Shown: in pieces, positions 1 through 8,312 of the stretch
How the letters are laid out: the number at the start of each line of letters is the position of its first letter
How positions within the stretch are numbered: the stretch's first letter is position 1
From: Methylobacterium sp. Leaf91
GTDB lineage: Bacteria > Pseudomonadota > Alphaproteobacteria > Rhizobiales > Beijerinckiaceae
DNA: 64,000 nucleotides
Direction of reading: 5' to 3'
Assembly: GCF_001422815.1 (NCBI RefSeq)
Contig: NZ_LMMP01000034.1
Location: 9,442 to 73,441, forward strand
Notes under the pieces: model-generated
The model's input: only the letters and a program-made list of their open reading frames with translations
Database searches by the model: none
What the model was told of the DNA's origin: nothing
Translations under genes and position numbers: made by a program

Positions 1-380
1 CAGGTGCCGTAGACGGCGCCGGCGCCGATGCCGGCCACGACCTGGCCGAGATAGAACATGTTGAGCGAGGCGGCGTAGGAGTTGATGACCCAGCCGATGC
101 CGCAGAGCGCGCCGCCGAACAGCACGACCACGCGCGGGCCGTACTTGTCCACGAACCAGCCCTCGATCGGGACCAGCCAGGTCTCGAACAGCACGAACAG
201 GGTGAAGGCCCACTGGATCGCCGCCCGGTCGAAGCCGAACTTCTTCTGGATGTCGGGGACGAAGAACGTCCAGCCGTATTGCAGGTTGGCGATCATCACC
301 ATGCAGATCACGCCGATCACCAGCTGACCCCAGCGGTATCCATCGGATACTCGCCCACTCGTTGTTTCCGCCCTCGTCAT
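1..380 (-). CDS. oxlT: oxalate/formate antiporter (MFS), N-terminal part; runs off the window
   Basis: Reverse-strand reading from the ATG at 380 gives about 126 residues of a major facilitator protein with no stop before the window edge. Visible features are a first membrane helix around WGQLVIGVICMVMIANLQ, the motif YGWTFFVPDIQKKFGFDR, a second helix, and the MFS A-loop signature GWFVDKYGPRVV followed by a glycine-rich third helix. The YGWT and KYGPR elements are typical of OxlT, which exchanges oxalate for formate across the inner membrane. A GGAGGACGACA stretch directly before the ATG is a good ribosome site. Its neighbours frc and oxc degrade oxalyl-CoA, so uptake of oxalate is the expected role. 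An inverted-repeat operator lies about 100 bp upstream. The family call is firm; substrate assignment leans on context. Confidence 0.85.
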   Translation of the reverse strand, partial: MTRAETTSGRVSDGYRWGQLVIGVICMVMIANLQYGWTFFVPDIQKKFGFDRAAIQWAFTLFVLFETWLVPIEGWFVDKYGPRVVVLFGGALCGIGWVINSYAASLNMFYLGQVVAGIGAGAVYGT

Positions 381-483
381 TGTCGTCCTCCGCGTTGTTC
401 TATTTTGCTTCACTCGAGGCGTAGGAGCCGGTTGCCCGGCTTCCAGTCTTGGCGAATGCCGACCCTTTGGCGTCGTCAGCATT

Positions 484-502
484 CTGGTATGTGGAATACC
501 AG
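484..502. promoter_or_regulatory. GntR-type operator candidate upstream of oxlT
   Basis: CTGGTAT-GTGGA-ATACCAG is a perfect 7-bp inverted repeat with a 5-bp spacer. The TGGTAT/ATACCA arms resemble known targets of GntR-family regulators of the FadR subfamily. Three more copies with the same spacing occur in the oxalate island, including one just upstream of gntR. The centre is about 113 bp upstream of the oxlT start codon. Confidence 0.65.
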
Positions 503-902
503 CCTCTCTCGTACGTATGAGCCCGTCAAGACCGAGTTGCAGAAAAATCGTCGCCGCAATGCAGCAAACGGGGATTAAACTCAAGATCTCGTTCAGGCGA
601 TGAAGAATCTGTCTGAGCTATGCGAAAACAATATCTCGCGGACGCAAATACGGGCCTGCCATGCCCATGAGTGCATATTGTTGCATAGGCGCGAAGCTGC
701 GGTTGAAATGAGGGGTACAACCCTCAACCACCGGATTTTTGCTGAGAAATCTGAAATCTGTACGCGATGGCTTTGCGCGTGCCTTCGGGAACAGGCAATG
801 CCACACCGGCCACGCAGTGACCGAGCCAAGCCGACGAGGACGTACATAGCCTACCCGCCTCGCCCTGGTCCGGCACCATAGTGCTCTTTCATTCATTGAC
901 AA

Positions 903-921
903 CCGGTATTTTGCATACCAG
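903..921. promoter_or_regulatory. GntR-type operator candidate upstream of the CBS-domain gene
   Basis: CCGGTAT-TTTGC-ATACCAG repeats the 484-502 site with the same 5-bp spacer and one mismatch between arms. It ends about 39 bp before the ATG of the CBS-domain gene, where it could overlap the promoter. Confidence 0.6.
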
Positions 922-959
922 AGTCTGAACTCAGGAAGCGATCCGGAAGGGGCGACGTC

Positions 960-1376
960 ATGCCGGCGAGGCAGCAGACGGGCACTGTGGCAAGTCGCCT
1001 AAACTATATCCGAATGGATCGCTCGGTTCGCGATGCATTGAACATGTTGCAGAATCCGGGCGTCGACGCTCTCGTCGTCATCGACGGCGCCCCTCTCACG
1101 GACGGTGCCATCGTCGGCATCATTACCGAGCGCGAGATCTTCCGTGCCATGGCATCGCGTGGCCTCGAAGTGCTCGACAACCTTGTCTGGATGTGGGCGA
1201 AGGAAGATTTCGCGTCTGTCGACGTCAGCACGTCAAATGCCGACCGGCTTAAGCTGTTCTGTGCATATCAGACCGACCATATCGCCGTGACCGATGGTTT
1301 CGTCCTGACGTCGATCCAGAGCATTTGGAGCTGCGTCGATGCCATTTCTGATAGGAGTACCTCGGCTCACTCGTGA
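960..1376 (+). CDS. CBS-domain protein
   Basis: A 138-residue soluble protein. The first half (residues about 18-65) has the CBS pattern SVRDALNMLQNPGVDALVV...IVGIITEREIFRAMA. The second half keeps a weaker copy around ASVDVSTSNADRLKLFCAYQTDHIAVTDG. CBS pairs usually bind adenine nucleotides and regulate partner proteins; the ligand here is unknown. The start ATG at 960 follows GGAAGGGG at a good distance. A GntR-type operator sits about 40 bp upstream, which suggests co-regulation with the oxalate genes. The last 20 or so residues depart from the canonical CBS ending, so the second domain may be degenerate. A role in oxalate metabolism is inferred only from the operator and position. Confidence 0.7.
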   Translation: MPARQQTGTVASRLNYIRMDRSVRDALNMLQNPGVDALVVIDGAPLTDGAIVGIITEREIFRAMASRGLEVLDNLVWMWAKEDFASVDVSTSNADRLKLFCAYQTDHIAVTDGFVLTSIQSIWSCVDAISDRSTSAHS

Positions 1377-1705
1377 TACTCGACCAGGCATTCGGGGTGT
1401 TACAATCGAATGTAACGTCAGGTCGTCCAGAGGTTGCCGAGAGATTAAATGATGCGCAATCGATCTCGATCCTTCGTTGTTGCGCTGCGACGCACTCTCA
1501 CCGCAGATGCAAGATAAGATATCCCGCTTCTGATCATTGACCTCCATCGTTTTTGCATTCAAAATTTCGACACGATACCCTAGTGTTTCGGCCTTCTCGA
1601 AAGGTTCGATTCAAGCCGGGGATCGAGGCAAGGAGACGCTACGGGGCAGCGATCGTCGGTGAAACGCCGGCCGCTCGCATCTCGTGGCCAACAGGGTTAG
1701 CAGCA
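1377..1705. other. intergenic region with one palindrome
   Basis: No gene is supported in these 329 bp. An in-frame extension of the following gene upstream of its ATG at 1706 has no ribosome site and no family-like sequence. The only structure seen is the near-perfect palindrome at 1399-1416. Confidence 0.5.
1399..1416. promoter_or_regulatory. near-perfect 18-bp palindrome
   Basis: GTTACA-A-TCGA-A-TGTAAC is a palindrome except for two symmetric positions. It lies 23 bp after the CBS gene stop and about 300 bp before the next gene. It has the size and symmetry of a dimeric repressor site. No T-run follows it, so termination is less likely. The binding protein is unknown, and the sequence differs from the GntR-type sites nearby. 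Confidence 0.4.
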
Positions 1706-1987
1706 ATGCGTTACTTGGCCATTCTTGAATGCCCGGTCATCTTCAGCGGCGAATCCCCCAACGGGATGACCAGCATGGACATGTGTCCCTCGGCCGGGAT
1801 TACGCGCGGGCTGATCAGCCGCCATGTCAAAGTCATCGATTCAAGGGTGATCGCTGTCTGCATTTGGCAGAGCGAGTTCTGCGCCAAGCTCTACTTCAAC
1901 GCGGAATGGTACGAGAAGGCCGAGGCACTCTGGGGTGACCGCTATCAGTTACGGCTCGAGGCCATCGATGAGGAAGCGGTCGCCTGA
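1706..1987 (+). CDS. small YdhR-like dimeric alpha/beta-barrel protein
   Basis: A 93-residue protein. The C-terminal two thirds read ITRGLISRHVKVID...VIAVCIWQSEFCAKLYFNAEWYEKAEALWG, which matches the general pattern of YdhR-type putative monooxygenases: a 'PGLIS.Y' strand, a 'G.Y.W' strand, then 'A..FY...W......RYG'. The family fold is a dimeric ferredoxin-like barrel; no substrate is known for this one. The ATG at 1706 was chosen because the family-like sequence begins there and AGGG lies 11 bases upstream. The longer open frame from 1553 adds basic residues unlike the family. It lies 67 bp before the P-loop gene and may share its transcript. Assignment is by pattern and moderate. Confidence 0.55.
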   Translation: MRYLAILECPVIFSGESPNGMTSMDMCPSAGITRGLISRHVKVIDSRVIAVCIWQSEFCAKLYFNAEWYEKAEALWGDRYQLRLEAIDEEAVA

Positions 1988-2054
1988 GGCGTTCGAGGTC
2001 GCCGCCGCGATGCATGGCCGCCCTGGAATTCACTGACTTTTGGAGGGGCCGGCC

Positions 2055-3875
2055 ATGTCCATCATGGTGCCCCCGGCTACCGGCCAAGCTGATTTGCCTC
2101 CGCGCCCGGAGTTCGGCCCCTGGAATCCGGGGTTGGAATCGACGTTGCCCAGGGCGTTTCTGTCCCTCGAGACGCTCTTCAGGCCGGACAACGTAGAAAC
2201 CAGCCTCGACGATGCCCGCGAGATGAGTGACGTCAGTGGTCTGCCACTGACGCAGCTCGTACTCTTCCGTGCTCAGCGTCTCGTGGTGCACGAAGTGCTT
2301 ATCCGCGTCATGGCCGATCTGTCGGTGCCGGTCGGGCGCACTTATGGCGATCTCGGCGTCAACTTTCGGGCCATCGTCAGCACAATCCTGGACACCGGGA
2401 TTGCGTCTCACGCGAATGAGATTGCTGACCTGCTCGTTCAGATCCGGAGCGACGCCGCGCTCGTGCTCCAACGCGAACTGTCCGAGATGTTCACCCCGAA
2501 GGTTGTCGGAGAACCGGCCCGCGGACAACCCTCCCTCTGGCAGCTGATCCTTGGCTCTCCCGAACCGGCCAGGCGGCAAAGGGAGCACGGTACGCCAGAG
2601 CAATGGGCCCTCCACCATCTCGACGCGTGGTACGCGCGTTGCGCCACGCCATCGGACTCCCTCGAAATGGCGGTTTGTGTCGCCCTGCGACAGGTGGTGA
2701 CAAGCATCATCCGGCGTCGCGGCTTCCTGATCCGCGACACCGCGCTTCTCCACCGTCTCGTCTGCATCCTGGTCTCAAACCAGTACGGTAGCAGCCGGAT
2801 CGGCCAGCTCATTGAACAATGGTTCCGCGAGGTCGTCGCACGGGAAGGCTACCGCTCATTGAGAGCCCAGACGCAGCCGGTGGTGATGAACGTCAAAGGT
2901 GCATCAGCTTCCGGCAAAAGCACGATCCGGCCTTATCAGCGTGCGCTCGCCGGGCAAGTCGGCCTCGACGAGTCGGATTTTGCCGTCATCACCCCCGACG
3001 TCTGGCGCAAGTTCCTGCTCGATTACGACAGCCTCGGTGCGGCCCGCCGCTATGCCGGTACGCTGACAGGACACGAGGTCGAGATCATCGATCGCAAGCT
3101 CGACCGTCACATGGCGGTGAAGGCTGCGGAGGGGCGCATCTCACATCTTCTGATCGACCGGTTCCGGTTCGACAGTTTCACCGTCGATCCCGGAGCGGAG
3201 GATGGCAGCCAACTCCTGACCCGCTTCGGCCATTGCGTCTACATGCAGTTCATGATCACGCCGCCGGAGGCAACCGTCGAGCGGGCGTGGAAACGCGGCG
3301 AACAATTCGGCCGTTACAAAGCTGTCGAGGATCTACTCGCACACAACGTCGAAGCCTATACCGGCATGCCACGGCTCTTTTTCACCTGGGCACTCAGGTC
3401 GGACAAGCGGGTCCATTTCGAATTTCTGGACAATAGCGTACCGGAAGGTGAACGTCCCCGAACCGTTGCCTTCGGCATCAACGGCACGATGAATATCCTC
3501 GACCTGAAATTTCTCTTCGACATCGATCGGTACCGCAAGATCGATATCTCCGCGCGGTCCGCGCAGGAGGTCTATGCTGCTGCCGGTTCGATGGCGCCTT
3601 CGGACAACATGAGCTTCCTGCGCGACTGTATCCGCCGGATGACCACGATCTGCTTTGCGGATTTCGGGACGGGACACGTCTACGCCAAGCTTCACCAGGG
3701 GCGCCTGACCCATCTCGCCGCGGATATCGCGGAGCGGGCGGTCGAGAACGCGGAATTGAAGGCGACTCTCGGAGCGATAGGCGTATCGGGAGTTTCACCT
3801 CCCATGCCCGAACCCGGCGAGATCCTTCGTCGGGAAGAGGCTCAGACATTGGGACGCTGGGGTGACGCATTCTAG
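2055..3875 (+). CDS. large P-loop protein with a zeta-toxin/kinase-like domain, function unknown
   Basis: A 606-residue protein. The N-terminal 270 residues are mostly helical, soluble and unrecognised. A Walker A loop GASASGKST lies at residues about 282-290, preceded by the strand QPVVMNVK. It is followed by VITPDVWRKFLLDYDSLG, then YAGTLTGHEVEIIDRKLD and LLIDRFRFDSF. That order (P-loop, acidic/DxWR segment, helix with E..I, then a D-rich strand) recalls zeta-toxin or small-molecule kinase P-loop folds. No linked antitoxin-like gene is seen, so toxin function is not implied. ATG 2055 is preferred over TTG 2040 because GGAGGGG sits just before it. The stop is followed by about 250 bp without a gene. 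It appears to be a complete, intact gene. Confidence 0.65.
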   Translation: MSIMVPPATGQADLPPRPEFGPWNPGLESTLPRAFLSLETLFRPDNVETSLDDAREMSDVSGLPLTQLVLFRAQRLVVHEVLIRVMADLSVPVGRTYGDLGVNFRAIVSTILDTGIASHANEIADLLVQIRSDAALVLQRELSEMFTPKVVGEPARGQPSLWQLILGSPEPARRQREHGTPEQWALHHLDAWYARCATPSDSLEMAVCVALRQVVTSIIRRRGFLIRDTALLHRLVCILVSNQYGSSRIGQLIEQWFREVVAREGYRSLRAQTQPVVMNVKGASASGKSTIRPYQRALAGQVGLDESDFAVITPDVWRKFLLDYDSLGAARRYAGTLTGHEVEIIDRKLDRHMAVKAAEGRISHLLIDRFRFDSFTVDPGAEDGSQLLTRFGHCVYMQFMITPPEATVERAWKRGEQFGRYKAVEDLLAHNVEAYTGMPRLFFTWALRSDKRVHFEFLDNSVPEGERPRTVAFGINGTMNILDLKFLFDIDRYRKIDISARSAQEVYAAAGSMAPSDNMSFLRDCIRRMTTICFADFGTGHVYAKLHQGRLTHLAADIAERAVENAELKATLGAIGVSGVSPPMPEPGEILRREEAQTLGRWGDAF

Positions 3876-4123
3876 GCTCTTATGGTCCTGAACGCGTATG
3901 CAACGCGTGCGATAGATGCGGCCAAGGCCCAAGCAATGCGGTGAATATAAAGTCTGCTGGGCCAGGTCCACCTGGACGGGTTGGCGGAATGAACTCAGCG
4001 TCTGCCCGAGGCCCTGACATGCTCCGATATGCGCTAGCGACATGTGTGGTCGAAGGAATGTGGTATATCAGTTTGCGGTGCAGCATGGCATCAGGGTGAT
4101 GCAACGTCCTCCGGGAGCCCGCC

Positions 4124-4285
4124 ATGTTCGCCACTCTCTTCGCCGCCGTGATCGTCATGATCGCGCTTCAGGTCCTTCTCGTAGTGAAGGCCGCCGACCT
4201 CCTCTCGGCGCGCGCAGACAAGAGCCGCGTCGAAAACCGCGATTACGTTCCAGGCTCGGCAGGTCGCTTCACCGGTATCGCCTAA
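4124..4285 (+). CDS. 53-residue membrane-anchored peptide
   Basis: ATG at 4124 opens a 53-codon frame ending in TAA at 4285, preceded by GGGAG at a normal distance. Residues 3-24 (about ATLFAAVIVMIALQVLLVVK) form one hydrophobic helix. The rest is polar (ADLLSARADKSRVENRDY...). It is not a member of any family I recognise. It stands alone between the P-loop gene and the 3' end of frc, which runs on the opposite strand. Ribosome site and helix favour a real small protein, but the case rests on little. Confidence 0.45.
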   Translation: MFATLFAAVIVMIALQVLLVVKAADLLSARADKSRVENRDYVPGSAGRFTGIA

Positions 4286-4419
4286 GGGATCGTCTTCGCC
4301 TGAAAGAGCGCGGCATCGAGCCTATCCGGCCGACACCGCGCTGAGTCAGGAGGAGCTTCACGTCATGCGCGCAAGCCGAGATGTTGAGACAGGCGGCCCG
4401 CGCTTCGTTCAGGGACAGA

Positions 4420-5694
4420 TCATTCGGCTGCAATCCTCTGGATGGCGCCGATCGCCCCTGATTCCGAGATCTTGAGGCGGTCGCTCTCGGAATAACCGAG
4501 GACATCTCGCAGGATCTCGTCCGTATGCTCGCCCAACAGGGGCGAGCGCTTGACCTCGACCTGGCTCGCCGAAAGCCGGATCGGGTTTCCCACGGTCAAG
4601 TACTTGCCGCGCTCCGGATGGTCGACTTCGACCACCGTGCCGGATTTCCTCAGCGATTCGTCCTCGGCGATCTCCTTCATCGAAAGGATTGGACCGCAGG
4701 GGACGTGAAGCGCGTTGAGCGTTTCCATCGCCTCGAACTTGGTCTTCGACATCGTCCAGGCTTCGACCCGGGTGAAAATCTCATTCAGATGCGGCAGCCG
4801 CGCTTTCGGCGTCGCGTAATCGGGATGCGTCTTCCATGTCGGCTCGCCGATGACATCGCAGATCGGCTCCCAGACCGCGCCTTGCGCGATGAAGTAGATG
4901 TAGGCGTTGGGATCGGTCTCCCAGCCCTTGCACTTCAGGATGCGGCCCGGCTGGCCACCGCCGGAATCGTTACCGGCACGCGGCACCGAATCGCCGAAAC
5001 CGATCCCCTCCCCGTACTGGCTGTATTCCTTGAGAGGTCCGCGCTCCAGCCGCTGCTGATCGCGCAACTTCACCCGGCATAGGTTCAGGACGCCGTCCTG
5101 CATGGCGCAATCGACCTTCTGGCCGACGCCGGAATGCGTCCGTTGGTAGAGCGCGGTGACGATGCCAAGGGCGAGATGGAGGCCGGTACCGGAATCACCG
5201 ATCTGAGCGCCTGACACCATCGGGATATCGGTACGGAACCCAGTGGTGGAGGCCGCACCTCCTACGCATTGGGCGACGTTCTCGTAGACTTTGCAATTCT
5301 CATAGGCGCCCGGCCCGAAGCCCTTCACCGAAGCGAGGATCATGCGCGGGTTAGCTTCATGAATCGCCTCCCAGGTCAGTCCCATCCGGGCAAGCGCGCC
5401 GGGAGCGAAATTCTCCACGAGAACGTCACACTCCTTCACCAACCGCCACATCACCTCGATCCCCTTGGGGTTCTTGGTGTCGAGCGTGATGGAACGCTTA
5501 TTGTGGTTCAGCATCGTGAAATAGAGGCTGTCCACATCGGGAATGTCTTGGAGCTGTTGGCGTGTGGCATCGCCGACGCCCGGACGCTCGACCTTGATCA
5601 CGTCCGCGCCGAACCAAGCCAGGAGCTGGGTACAGGTCGGGCCGGACTGGACATGAGTGAAGTCGAGGATCTTCACGCCTTCGAGGGCATTCAT
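4420..5694 (-). CDS. frc: formyl-CoA:oxalate CoA-transferase
   Basis: A 424-residue class III CoA-transferase, close to the length of characterised Frc enzymes (416-428). It moves CoA from formyl-CoA to oxalate, giving oxalyl-CoA for the decarboxylase. The catalytic aspartate is in [10 protein letters not shown], at residue about 167. The glycine loop GGGQP near residue 260, which covers the active site in this family, is present. The N-terminus [33 protein letters not shown] is standard for the family. Translation starts at ATG 5694 after GGAAGAG. It lies 91 bp downstream of oxc on the same strand, so the two probably form one transcript. Frc and Oxc together run the oxalate-to-formate cycle fed by OxlT. 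Confidence 0.95.
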   Translation of the reverse strand: MNALEGVKILDFTHVQSGPTCTQLLAWFGADVIKVERPGVGDATRQQLQDIPDVDSLYFTMLNHNKRSITLDTKNPKGIEVMWRLVKECDVLVENFAPGALARMGLTWEAIHEANPRMILASVKGFGPGAYENCKVYENVAQCVGGAASTTGFRTDIPMVSGAQIGDSGTGLHLALGIVTALYQRTHSGVGQKVDCAMQDGVLNLCRVKLRDQQRLERGPLKEYSQYGEGIGFGDSVPRAGNDSGGGQPGRILKCKGWETDPNAYIYFIAQGAVWEPICDVIGEPTWKTHPDYATPKARLPHLNEIFTRVEAWTMSKTKFEAMETLNALHVPCGPILSMKEIAEDESLRKSGTVVEVDHPERGKYLTVGNPIRLSASQVEVKRSPLLGEHTDEILRDVLGYSESDRLKISESGAIGAIQRIAAE

Positions 5695-5785
5695 AGGACT
5701 CTTCCGCGTTGAAGGGCGTTCGGCGGATATGGGCGCCGGCCGCCCCGGCGTCGCTGACGCTGGAGCGGCCGGACGGACCGACGGC

Positions 5786-7525
5786 CTACTTCTTCTTTTT
5801 GACTGCGCTCTGCGGGTTGAGGCTGCCGATATTGCCGCTTTCGGTGCCGGCCTCCGGGTCGATCACCGCGTTGATGAGGGTCGGGCGGCCCGAGTCCATC
5901 GCGGCGTTTACGGCCTGGGAGAGTTCATCCGGCGTCGTCGCGTTGACGCCAACACCGCCGAAGGCTTCCATCATCTTGTCGTAACGGGAATCCCGGACGA
6001 AAACGGTCGTTCCTGGATCGCGGCCGGTCGGATCCGTATCGGTGCCGCGGTAGATGCCGTTGTTGTTGAACACGACGATGCAGACCGGCAGGTTGTAGCG
6101 GCAGATCGTCTCCACCTCCATGCCGGAGAAGCCGAAGGCGCTGTCGCCCTCCACCGCGAGGACGGGCTTACCGGTCTCGACAGCGGCGGCGATGGCGAAG
6201 CCCATGCCGATGCCCATGATGCCCCAGGTGCCGACATCGAGGCGCTTGCGCGGCTGATACATGTCGATGATGCCACGGGCGAGATCGAGGGTGTTGGCCC
6301 CCTCGTTGACGAGGATGGCGTCCGGACGTTCGGCGATGATGGTCTTCAGCGCGCCGAGTGCGCCGTGGAAATCCATCGGCGTCGAATTCTTGCGGAGCTT
6401 CGACGCCATCTTGGCGAGGTTCTCTTCCTTCTTGGCAGAGATGGCATCGGTCCAGGATGCCGGCGGGGCCTGCCAATCGCCCTTCATCCCGTCGAGAAGC
6501 GCGGTGACACAGGAGCCGATATCGCCGACGACGGGCGCCACGATCTCGACATTGGAGTCCATCTCTTTCGGCTCGATGTCGATCTGGATGAACTTCTTCG
6601 AGCCGGGGGCGCCCCAGGTCTTGCCCTTGCCGTGGGAGAGCAGCCAGTTGAGGCGCGCGCCCACCAGCAGTACGACATCGGCCTCCTTGAGGACGAGCGA
6701 ACGGGCAGCACCCGCCGATTGCGGATGGGTGTCGGGCAGGAGGCCCTTGGCCATGCTCATGGGCACGTAGGGGATGCCGCTTGTTTCCACGAGAGCCCGA
6801 ACCTCGTCGTCGGCCTGCGCATAGGCCGCGCCCTTGCCGAGCACGATGAGGGGGCGTTTGGCGCTCTTCAGGACATCGAGTGCGCGCTTGATCGCGGAGG
6901 GGGCCGGCAGTTGGGCCGGAGCGGCATCAATTACCTTGACCAGCGATTTGGTGCCGGCATCGGCCTCCATCACCTGAGAGAAAAGCTTGGCAGGTAGATC
7001 GAGATAGACGCCGCCGGGGCGGCCCGAAACGGCGGCCCGGATGGCCCGTGCGACGGCAATGCCGATGTCGGCGGCGTGAAGAACGCGGAAGGCGGCCTTG
7101 CACAGGGGCTTGGCGATGGCGAGCTGGTCCATCTCCTCGTAATCGCCCTGTTGGAGATCGACGATCTCGCGCTCCGACGAGCCGGAGATAAGGATCATCG
7201 GGAAGCAGTTAGTCGTGGCGTTGGCCAAGGCCGTGAGGCCGTTGAGGAAGCCAGGCGCGGAAACCGTGAGGCAGATGCCGGGCTTCTTCGTCAGGAAGCC
7301 CGCGATGGCGGCGGCGTTGCCGGCATGCTGCTCATGGCGAAAGGAGATGACCCGCATTCCTGCGGCCTGGGCGAGGCGACCGAGATCGGTGATCGGAATG
7401 CCGGGCACGCCGTAGATCGTGTTGATGTCATTGAGCTTCAGCGCGTCGATGACGAGGTGGAAGCCATCGGTGAGTTCCGGCTCGGCCGAAACGTCGACAT
7501 CGATTCTCTGGGCCAAAGCTGACAT
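5786..7525 (-). CDS. oxc: oxalyl-CoA decarboxylase (ThDP-dependent)
   Basis: A 579-residue thiamine diphosphate enzyme that decarboxylates oxalyl-CoA to formyl-CoA and CO2. The cofactor-activating glutamate is in [11 protein letters not shown] near residue 57. The ThDP/Mg motif runs from [16 protein letters not shown] to [11 protein letters not shown] near residues 470-510. The C-terminus ends in four lysines, as if basic and disordered. The ATG at 7525 follows AGGGAGAG at a good distance; the longer frame from 7576 adds 17 polar residues with no ribosome site. It heads the oxc-frc unit. Formate from the pathway could feed the formate dehydrogenase encoded at 48-53 kb. Two operator-like repeats lie in the shared upstream region with gntR. 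Confidence 0.95.
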   Translation of the reverse strand: MSALAQRIDVDVSAEPELTDGFHLVIDALKLNDINTIYGVPGIPITDLGRLAQAAGMRVISFRHEQHAGNAAAIAGFLTKKPGICLTVSAPGFLNGLTALANATTNCFPMILISGSSEREIVDLQQGDYEEMDQLAIAKPLCKAAFRVLHAADIGIAVARAIRAAVSGRPGGVYLDLPAKLFSQVMEADAGTKSLVKVIDAAPAQLPAPSAIKRALDVLKSAKRPLIVLGKGAAYAQADDEVRALVETSGIPYVPMSMAKGLLPDTHPQSAGAARSLVLKEADVVLLVGARLNWLLSHGKGKTWGAPGSKKFIQIDIEPKEMDSNVEIVAPVVGDIGSCVTALLDGMKGDWQAPPASWTDAISAKKEENLAKMASKLRKNSTPMDFHGALGALKTIIAERPDAILVNEGANTLDLARGIIDMYQPRKRLDVGTWGIMGIGMGFAIAAAVETGKPVLAVEGDSAFGFSGMEVETICRYNLPVCIVVFNNNGIYRGTDTDPTGRDPGTTVFVRDSRYDKMMEAFGGVGVNATTPDELSQAVNAAMDSGRPTLINAVIDPEAGTESGNIGSLNPQSAVKKKK

Positions 7526-8016
7526 CGTGTTCTCTCCCTGGTTCTTTGACGTTTTATTTTGATTGGCGGTCCGCAAAGTCGGCGAACCGATGACGTGAAC
7601 TTTTCCGCCGCGGGATTTGGTTCTCTCGTACAGCGCAAACCCGATTGTGATGCGGCTTCGGAGACCGCGGGATTCCTCGACGTTAGATCGTCGTCCTGGC
7701 AGTGACTTTGGAGTTGGCGTTGCAGTGAAGTCGGCCAGCGGGACGTTTCATTCTCCCTCGACGGGGCGTGGATTTTCTTCAACGGGAATCCAAAAATTTA
7801 TGATCTCTTTGGGTATTCCGCGCAGCTTAATCTTTGCGGTGACTTGGCGGGGTCGATGGTGGACACAACCAAATCACCATGTTTTATAATGCCTCCCGCC
7901 AGTCGAGCGGCGTTCGCCGGCTGGCGATCCCGCGCCTGCCTCGAACAGAGAAGACGCTTTGACCCGATCTAGCAGTCAAAAACTGCTGTAAGCCCTCCGA
8001 CCCGGTAGGCAATTGG

Positions 8017-8033
8017 TGGCATACCAAATACCA
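8017..8033. promoter_or_regulatory. GntR-type operator candidate between oxc and gntR
   Basis: TGGCAT-ACCAA-ATACCA has the same half-sites and 5-bp spacer as the repeats near oxlT and the CBS gene. An overlapping TTGGT-GGCAT-ACCAA (8013-8027) gives it a second possible register. It lies 280 bp upstream of gntR and about 490 bp upstream of oxc. Confidence 0.55.
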
Positions 8034-8244
8034 ACTGTCAAACGGAATTGCACGATTGTGCCGATCAGCATCGGATCACTGGAACGCGAGGCTTCGCATG
8101 GCCGGTCGACACAGGAAGAATACAACTCCTTCCTACATGGTAATCGGAAGTCTGCTCTTCGAACCGTAGCGAGGAAAGCGCCACTCAGCTTATGTTAAGA
8201 GCTTTGAGCGGGCCGAGGCATTCCTTGTATTTCAAACGCGAGTT

Positions 8245-8261
8245 TGGCATGCTTCACACCA
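8245..8261. promoter_or_regulatory. GntR-type operator candidate, probable autoregulatory site
   Basis: TGGCAT-GCTTC-ACACCA, flanked by T and A that extend the repeat, ends about 51 bp before the gntR start codon. This is the usual position for an autoregulatory operator. It keeps the 5-bp spacer of the other three sites. Confidence 0.55.
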
Positions 8262-8312
8262 AGTGTGCTCGCCCGCGTGTGCGAGTTTAAATTATTCTAG
8301 GTGGCATGAAAA

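Larger units (their letters stand above)
381..959. other. divergent control region between oxlT and the CBS-domain gene
   Basis: No convincing gene is present in this 579-bp stretch. It holds the oxlT ribosome site and two copies of the same inverted repeat, at 484-502 and 903-921. It therefore looks like a divergent promoter region serving oxlT leftward and the CBS-domain gene rightward. Short open frames on both strands here lack ribosome sites and recognisable sequence. Confidence 0.6.
7526..8312. other. divergent control region between oxc and gntR
   Basis: No gene is supported in this 787-bp region. It holds two operator-like repeats (8017-8033 and 8245-8261), both closer to gntR than to oxc. 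There is also a 6-bp inverted repeat ATGGTG/CACCAT (7856-7861 and 7875-7880) next to TATAAA on the minus strand (7883-7888), a possible -10 element for a long oxc leader. The DNA is less GC-rich than its flanks. Short open frames at 7617-7889 and 8013-8198 look accidental. Confidence 0.5.

Noticed and set aside
1553..1705. N-terminal extension of the YdhR-like gene
   Set aside because: The extra residues are basic and unlike the family, and ATG 1706 has a ribosome-site-like AGGG upstream.
2055..3875. P-loop gene as a toxin of a toxin-antitoxin pair
   Set aside because: The domain resembles zeta kinases only loosely, the protein is over twice as long, and no small antitoxin-like gene is adjacent.
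4286..4419. possible gene downstream of the 53-residue peptide
   Set aside because: No start with a ribosome site and no conserved sequence; it is the gap before the frc stop.
5657..6997. 446-residue open frame on the plus strand opposite oxc
   Set aside because: It is the reverse-strand image of the oxc gene. The sequence is rich in Asp, Glu, His and Gly with no family, and has no ribosome site.
7617..7889. 90-residue frame in the oxc leader
   Set aside because: No ribosome site or family, and it lies in the long leader of oxc on the opposite strand.
8013..8198. 61-residue frame in the oxc-gntR gap
   Set aside because: Starts at TTG with no ribosome site, overlaps an operator, and the sequence resembles nothing; the region is better read as regulatory.
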